A stretch of 7,136 bases of DNA from the NCBI GenBank assembly GCA_012798485.1, contig JAAZND010000031.1:1-7136 (forward strand), written 5' to 3'. Source of the DNA: Candidatus Beckwithbacteria bacterium. Its GTDB lineage: Bacteria > Patescibacteriota > Microgenomatia > UBA1400 > UBA1449. The notes beneath the pieces are model-generated. The model did not search any database, was not told the origin of the DNA, and saw only the letters and a program-made list of their open reading frames with translations. Position 1 is the first letter of the stretch. Each line of letters starts with the position of its first letter. Made by a program: the position numbers and the translations under genes. Positions 5,276 through 7,136 of this stretch are shown piece by piece.

Positions 5276-6649
5276 TTGAAACAAAAAATCATTTTTACTC
5301 TTTTTGCCTTTTTCTTCATTTCCCTAGGGACTTTTATCGCTATCCGTTGGGCTAAAGGTTATCGTTTTAATCTCAAAGACCAAAATATCGAAGGAACAGG
5401 TCTTTTGGTTGCTAATTCTCAACCTCAGGGTGCATCTGTCTATGTTGACGGGCAATTAAAAACTGCTACTGATGACACTCTACATCTTACTCCAAAGGAT
5501 TATCAAATACGACTAGAAAAAGATGGCTATTACAGTTGGCAAAAAATAATTAAGATTGAAAATGAATTAGTCAGTCAAACTAATGCTCGTTTATGGCCAG
5601 CAGTCCCCAATCTTTCTGCTATTACAGTAAACAGTGCTTCAAATCCTTTTCCATCTCCTAATGGGCAAAAAATTGCTTATAGAGTTGCTTCAGAATCAGC
5701 AGAAAAAAATGGTTTATGGATAGTAAATCTTTCTGGTAATTTCTTAGGTATGAGTTCTAGTTCCCTACAAATCATTAGAGATAGTAATAACTTGAAATTT
5801 AGTGAGGCACAAATTTTTTGGAACCCAAATTCTAATGAAATTTTGGCTTATTTTAATGGAAGTTCAGCTTATCTTTTAAATGCTTCTAAGGAAAATAAAA
5901 TTGAAGACTTAATCAATGTTTCTTTTCAATTAGATAATTTAGTCAATGATTGGTTAAAACAAGTTCAGCTAGATCAACAGAAGAAAATGGCCAAATTACC
6001 AGAACCAATGTATCAAATCACTACCACTTCAGCGACTATGATTTACTTTTCTCCAAACGAAGAAAAAATTTTATATGTTGCTACTAATTCTGCTACTATT
6101 CCTCCAAATCTTATCCCCCCACTTCCAGCTTCCAGCACCCAAAAAGAAGATAGAGAAATTACTGCTGGCAATATTTATGTTTATGATCTAAAAGAAGATA
6201 AAAATTTCTTAATTATTGATAAGGCTTTAGAAAAAACTGATTTAGCAAAAGATATGAACAATTATAGTTTACCTTATCTTAATGAAGAAAACCTTAAAGC
6301 GCAAATTAGCCCAAGTCCAATAGAAAATATAGATAATTTAAAACAAACACCAATCCTGCCAAACAAAAATATTTTACAACAATTGATTGTTTTACAAGCT
6401 CAATATTCACCGGTTTATACTCATAATTTAATTCAATGGTTTCCAAATTCACAGCATTTAATTATGACAGAAAAAGATGCCATCAGTCTCATTGAATATG
6501 AAGCAACTAATAAAACCAATATTTATTCTGGTAACTTTAAGGATAATTTTGCCTATCCTTGGCCAAATGGTGACAAGATTATTATCTTAACTTCTTTGTC
6601 TACTAATCCTGAAATCAAAGCTAACCTATATGGTATAGGTTTACAATAA
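5276..6649 (+). CDS. membrane-anchored PEGA-domain protein with beta-propeller-like repeats
   Basis: A 457-aa protein of unknown function. Residues 5-24 (IIFTLFAFFFISLGTFIAIR) form one hydrophobic segment after a short basic N-terminus, so it is probably an uncleaved anchor with the rest outside the cell. Residues 41-108 form a PEGA domain: GTGLLVANSQPQGASVYVDG, the hydrophobic LTPKDYQIRLEKDGYYSW core, and a closing RLWP. After it come PD40/WD40-like blade motifs: FPSPNGQKIAYRV (125-137), FWNPNSNEILAYF (about 180-192), YFSPNEEKILYVA (about 257-269), WFPNSQHLIM (about 388-397) and PWPNGDKIIILT (near 430), which suggest a partial TolB-like propeller. A Pro-rich linker lies near 272-282. The start is TTG at 5276 with no Shine-Dalgarno; no in-frame ATG fits better, because the N-terminal anchor would be lost. 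The stop is 32 bp before a tRNA gene. Confidence 0.8.
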   Translation: MKQKIIFTLFAFFFISLGTFIAIRWAKGYRFNLKDQNIEGTGLLVANSQPQGASVYVDGQLKTATDDTLHLTPKDYQIRLEKDGYYSWQKIIKIENELVSQTNARLWPAVPNLSAITVNSASNPFPSPNGQKIAYRVASESAEKNGLWIVNLSGNFLGMSSSSLQIIRDSNNLKFSEAQIFWNPNSNEILAYFNGSSAYLLNASKENKIEDLINVSFQLDNLVNDWLKQVQLDQQKKMAKLPEPMYQITTTSATMIYFSPNEEKILYVATNSATIPPNLIPPLPASSTQKEDREITAGNIYVYDLKEDKNFLIIDKALEKTDLAKDMNNYSLPYLNEENLKAQISPSPIENIDNLKQTPILPNKNILQQLIVLQAQYSPVYTHNLIQWFPNSQHLIMTEKDAISLIEYEATNKTNIYSGNFKDNFAYPWPNGDKIIILTSLSTNPEIKANLYGIGLQ

Positions 6650-6665
6650 ATCCCTTAAATAATAG

Positions 6666-6671
6666 TATAAT
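6666..6671 (+). promoter_or_regulatory. candidate -10 of the tRNA-Arg gene
   Basis: A perfect TATAAT lies 10 bp before the mature tRNA 5' end. The only -35-like string, TTACAA (6641-6646), overlaps the stop codon of the PEGA gene and is 19 bp away, longer than ideal. Read-through from the PEGA gene is an alternative, since no terminator separates them. Confidence 0.45.
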
Positions 6672-6681
6672 ATTTTAATAT

Positions 6682-6753
6682 GTCCTCGTAGTTCAACGGA
6701 TAGAACAGAGGTTTCCTAAACCTCTAATGCAGGTTCAATTCCTACCGAGGACA
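6682..6753 (+). tRNA. tRNA-Arg, anticodon CCT
   Basis: A full cloverleaf can be folded. The acceptor stem GTCCTCG (6682-6688) pairs perfectly with CGAGGAC (6746-6752). The D stem is GTTC/GAAC (6691-6694/6703-6706). The anticodon stem is GAGGT/ACCTC (6708-6712/6720-6724), with loop TTCCTAA and anticodon CCT at 6715-6717, which reads AGG. The T arm is GCAGG/CCTAC around TTCAATT, with one C-A mismatch. The discriminator is A6753; CCA is not encoded, so it must be added by a nucleotidyltransferase. The variable loop is short, as expected for arginine. It lies between the PEGA gene and a convergent gene. Confidence 0.95.
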
Positions 6754-6764
6754 CAGGTTAATAC

Positions 6765-6843
6765 ATATTAATAATCATCATATAAAATGTTGAGAAAACT
6801 TAGTGTATAAATTTATATGAAAATTGATAAAGATTATTAATAT
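6765..6843. repeat. nested AT-rich inverted repeat between convergent genes
   Basis: The outer arms ATATTAATAATC (6765-6776) and GATTATTAATAT (6832-6843) are a perfect 12-bp inverted repeat. Inside them TCATATAAA (6778-6786) and TTTATATGA (6812-6820) form a second perfect 9-bp pair, in line with the first apart from an asymmetric bulge (6777 against 6821-6831). The apical loop is 25 nt. A further palindrome, TATAAATTTATA, lies at 6806-6817. No T-run follows directly, so it is not a classical terminator. Twenty-one nested pairs are more than I expect casually, but the base composition lowers the significance. Confidence 0.5.
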
Positions 6844-6921
6844 TGTTTATTATGTTATTCTATAATGAAAGCTTTTTTGATTTAAAAATTATATTGAAAA
6901 AATATTTTAATTTAAATCTCT

Positions 6922-7136
6922 CTACAGTTTTAAAAATCCAAAAATATCTTCCAGGTTGTTTAAAATAATATCAAAGGCTGCTTGTTGAGCTGTTGGTGTC
7001 ACTACTATCGTATCATCTGATATAATCTTGTTCCCAGAACTATCTTCAGACAATATCTGTAAATGATAGGTCGTAGTTGACTCAAGGTCCCTGATTACCA
7101 TCACATGTTTAGTAGTAGGTGTTTGATCTTTATCTG
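6922..7136 (-). CDS. C-terminal end of a fibronectin type III domain protein (partial)
   Basis: The reading frame is open to the right edge and stops at TAG (6924-6922), giving about 71 codons. The visible part reads H-V-M-V-I-R-D-L-E, then STTTYHLQILSEDSSGNKI and DDTIVVTP, the last strands of a fibronectin type III domain: the L-x-x-x-T-T-Y motif followed by S-x-D-x-x-G-N. After it comes a short amphipathic tail, QQAAFDIILNNLEDIFGFLKL, with hydrophobic residues spaced as in a helix. In such proteins these domains are usually repeated on a secreted or surface-anchored chain, but the N-terminus is outside the window and no signal can be checked. An internal GTG at 7104 exists but would cut the domain in half, so it is not the start. 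Confidence 0.75.
   Translation of the reverse strand, partial: DKDQTPTTKHVMVIRDLESTTTYHLQILSEDSSGNKIISDDTIVVTPTAQQAAFDIILNNLEDIFGFLKL

Noticed and set aside
6115..6120. C6 tract in the PEGA gene as a phase-variation site
   Set aside because: It is short, lies in a Pro-rich linker and is explained by proline codons; the length is below that of known variable tracts.
1055..6649. Alternative genetic code with TGA as glycine
   Set aside because: No in-frame TGA occurs in any of the conserved genes, and glycines are encoded by normal GGN codons.
6879..6918. Inverted repeat GATTTAAA/TTTAAATC as a terminator for the fibronectin gene
   Set aside because: Eight mostly A/T pairs with a 24-nt loop and no T-run on either strand; too weak to call.

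Overview
The window is AT-rich DNA with short intergenic gaps among most genes, the standard genetic code, and a gene set that fits a small-genome bacterium of the Patescibacteria/CPR type. That placement is an inference. It rests on a PEGA-domain plus beta-propeller protein with one N-terminal membrane anchor, rplJ-rplL standing apart from rplKA and rpoBC, an mreB with no mreCD beside it, TTG/GTG starts, and mostly absent Shine-Dalgarno sequences. No gene contains an in-frame TGA, so the TGA-as-glycine code of some CPR lineages does not apply.

Left part (1-1054): the last 42 codons of an IS1595-type (ISXO2-like) transposase, then about 600 bp of AT-rich DNA in which I see no gene, then a bulged AT hairpin, a promoter with a perfect TATAAT, and a ribosomal protein L10 leader RNA ending in an attenuator hairpin with a T-run. 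This leader explains the long untranslated region before rplJ.

Translation block (1055-2206): rplJ (L10) and rplL (L7/L12) are followed by a degenerate second copy of the rplL 3' end and then a strong GC-rich terminator that can work in both directions.

Regulator (2218-2525): an extended -10 promoter with repeats that may be an operator drives a 78-aa MerR/excisionase-type winged helix-turn-helix protein. It has the only clear Shine-Dalgarno among the genes here. Its stop codon overlaps, in a shared CTAG, the stop of the convergent gene.

Minus-strand cell-envelope block (5089 down to 2522): mreB (actin-like cell-shape protein), an HD-domain phosphohydrolase, and a WecG/TagA/CpsF (GT26) glycosyltransferase. 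The HD gene has a near-consensus promoter just after the mreB stop, so the HD-GT26 pair is probably its own transcription unit, possibly also reached by read-through from mreB.

Right part (5276-7136): a divergent plus-strand gene for a membrane-anchored PEGA/propeller protein, then tRNA-Arg(CCT), a nested AT-rich inverted repeat, and the C-terminal end of a minus-strand fibronectin type III protein that runs off the window.

The window is mostly housekeeping. I see no defence system, CRISPR array or complete mobile element. The points most worth a second look are the rplL relic, the MreB phosphate-2 motif with AA in place of TT, the G7 tract inside the glycosyltransferase, and the largely Shine-Dalgarno-free starts.
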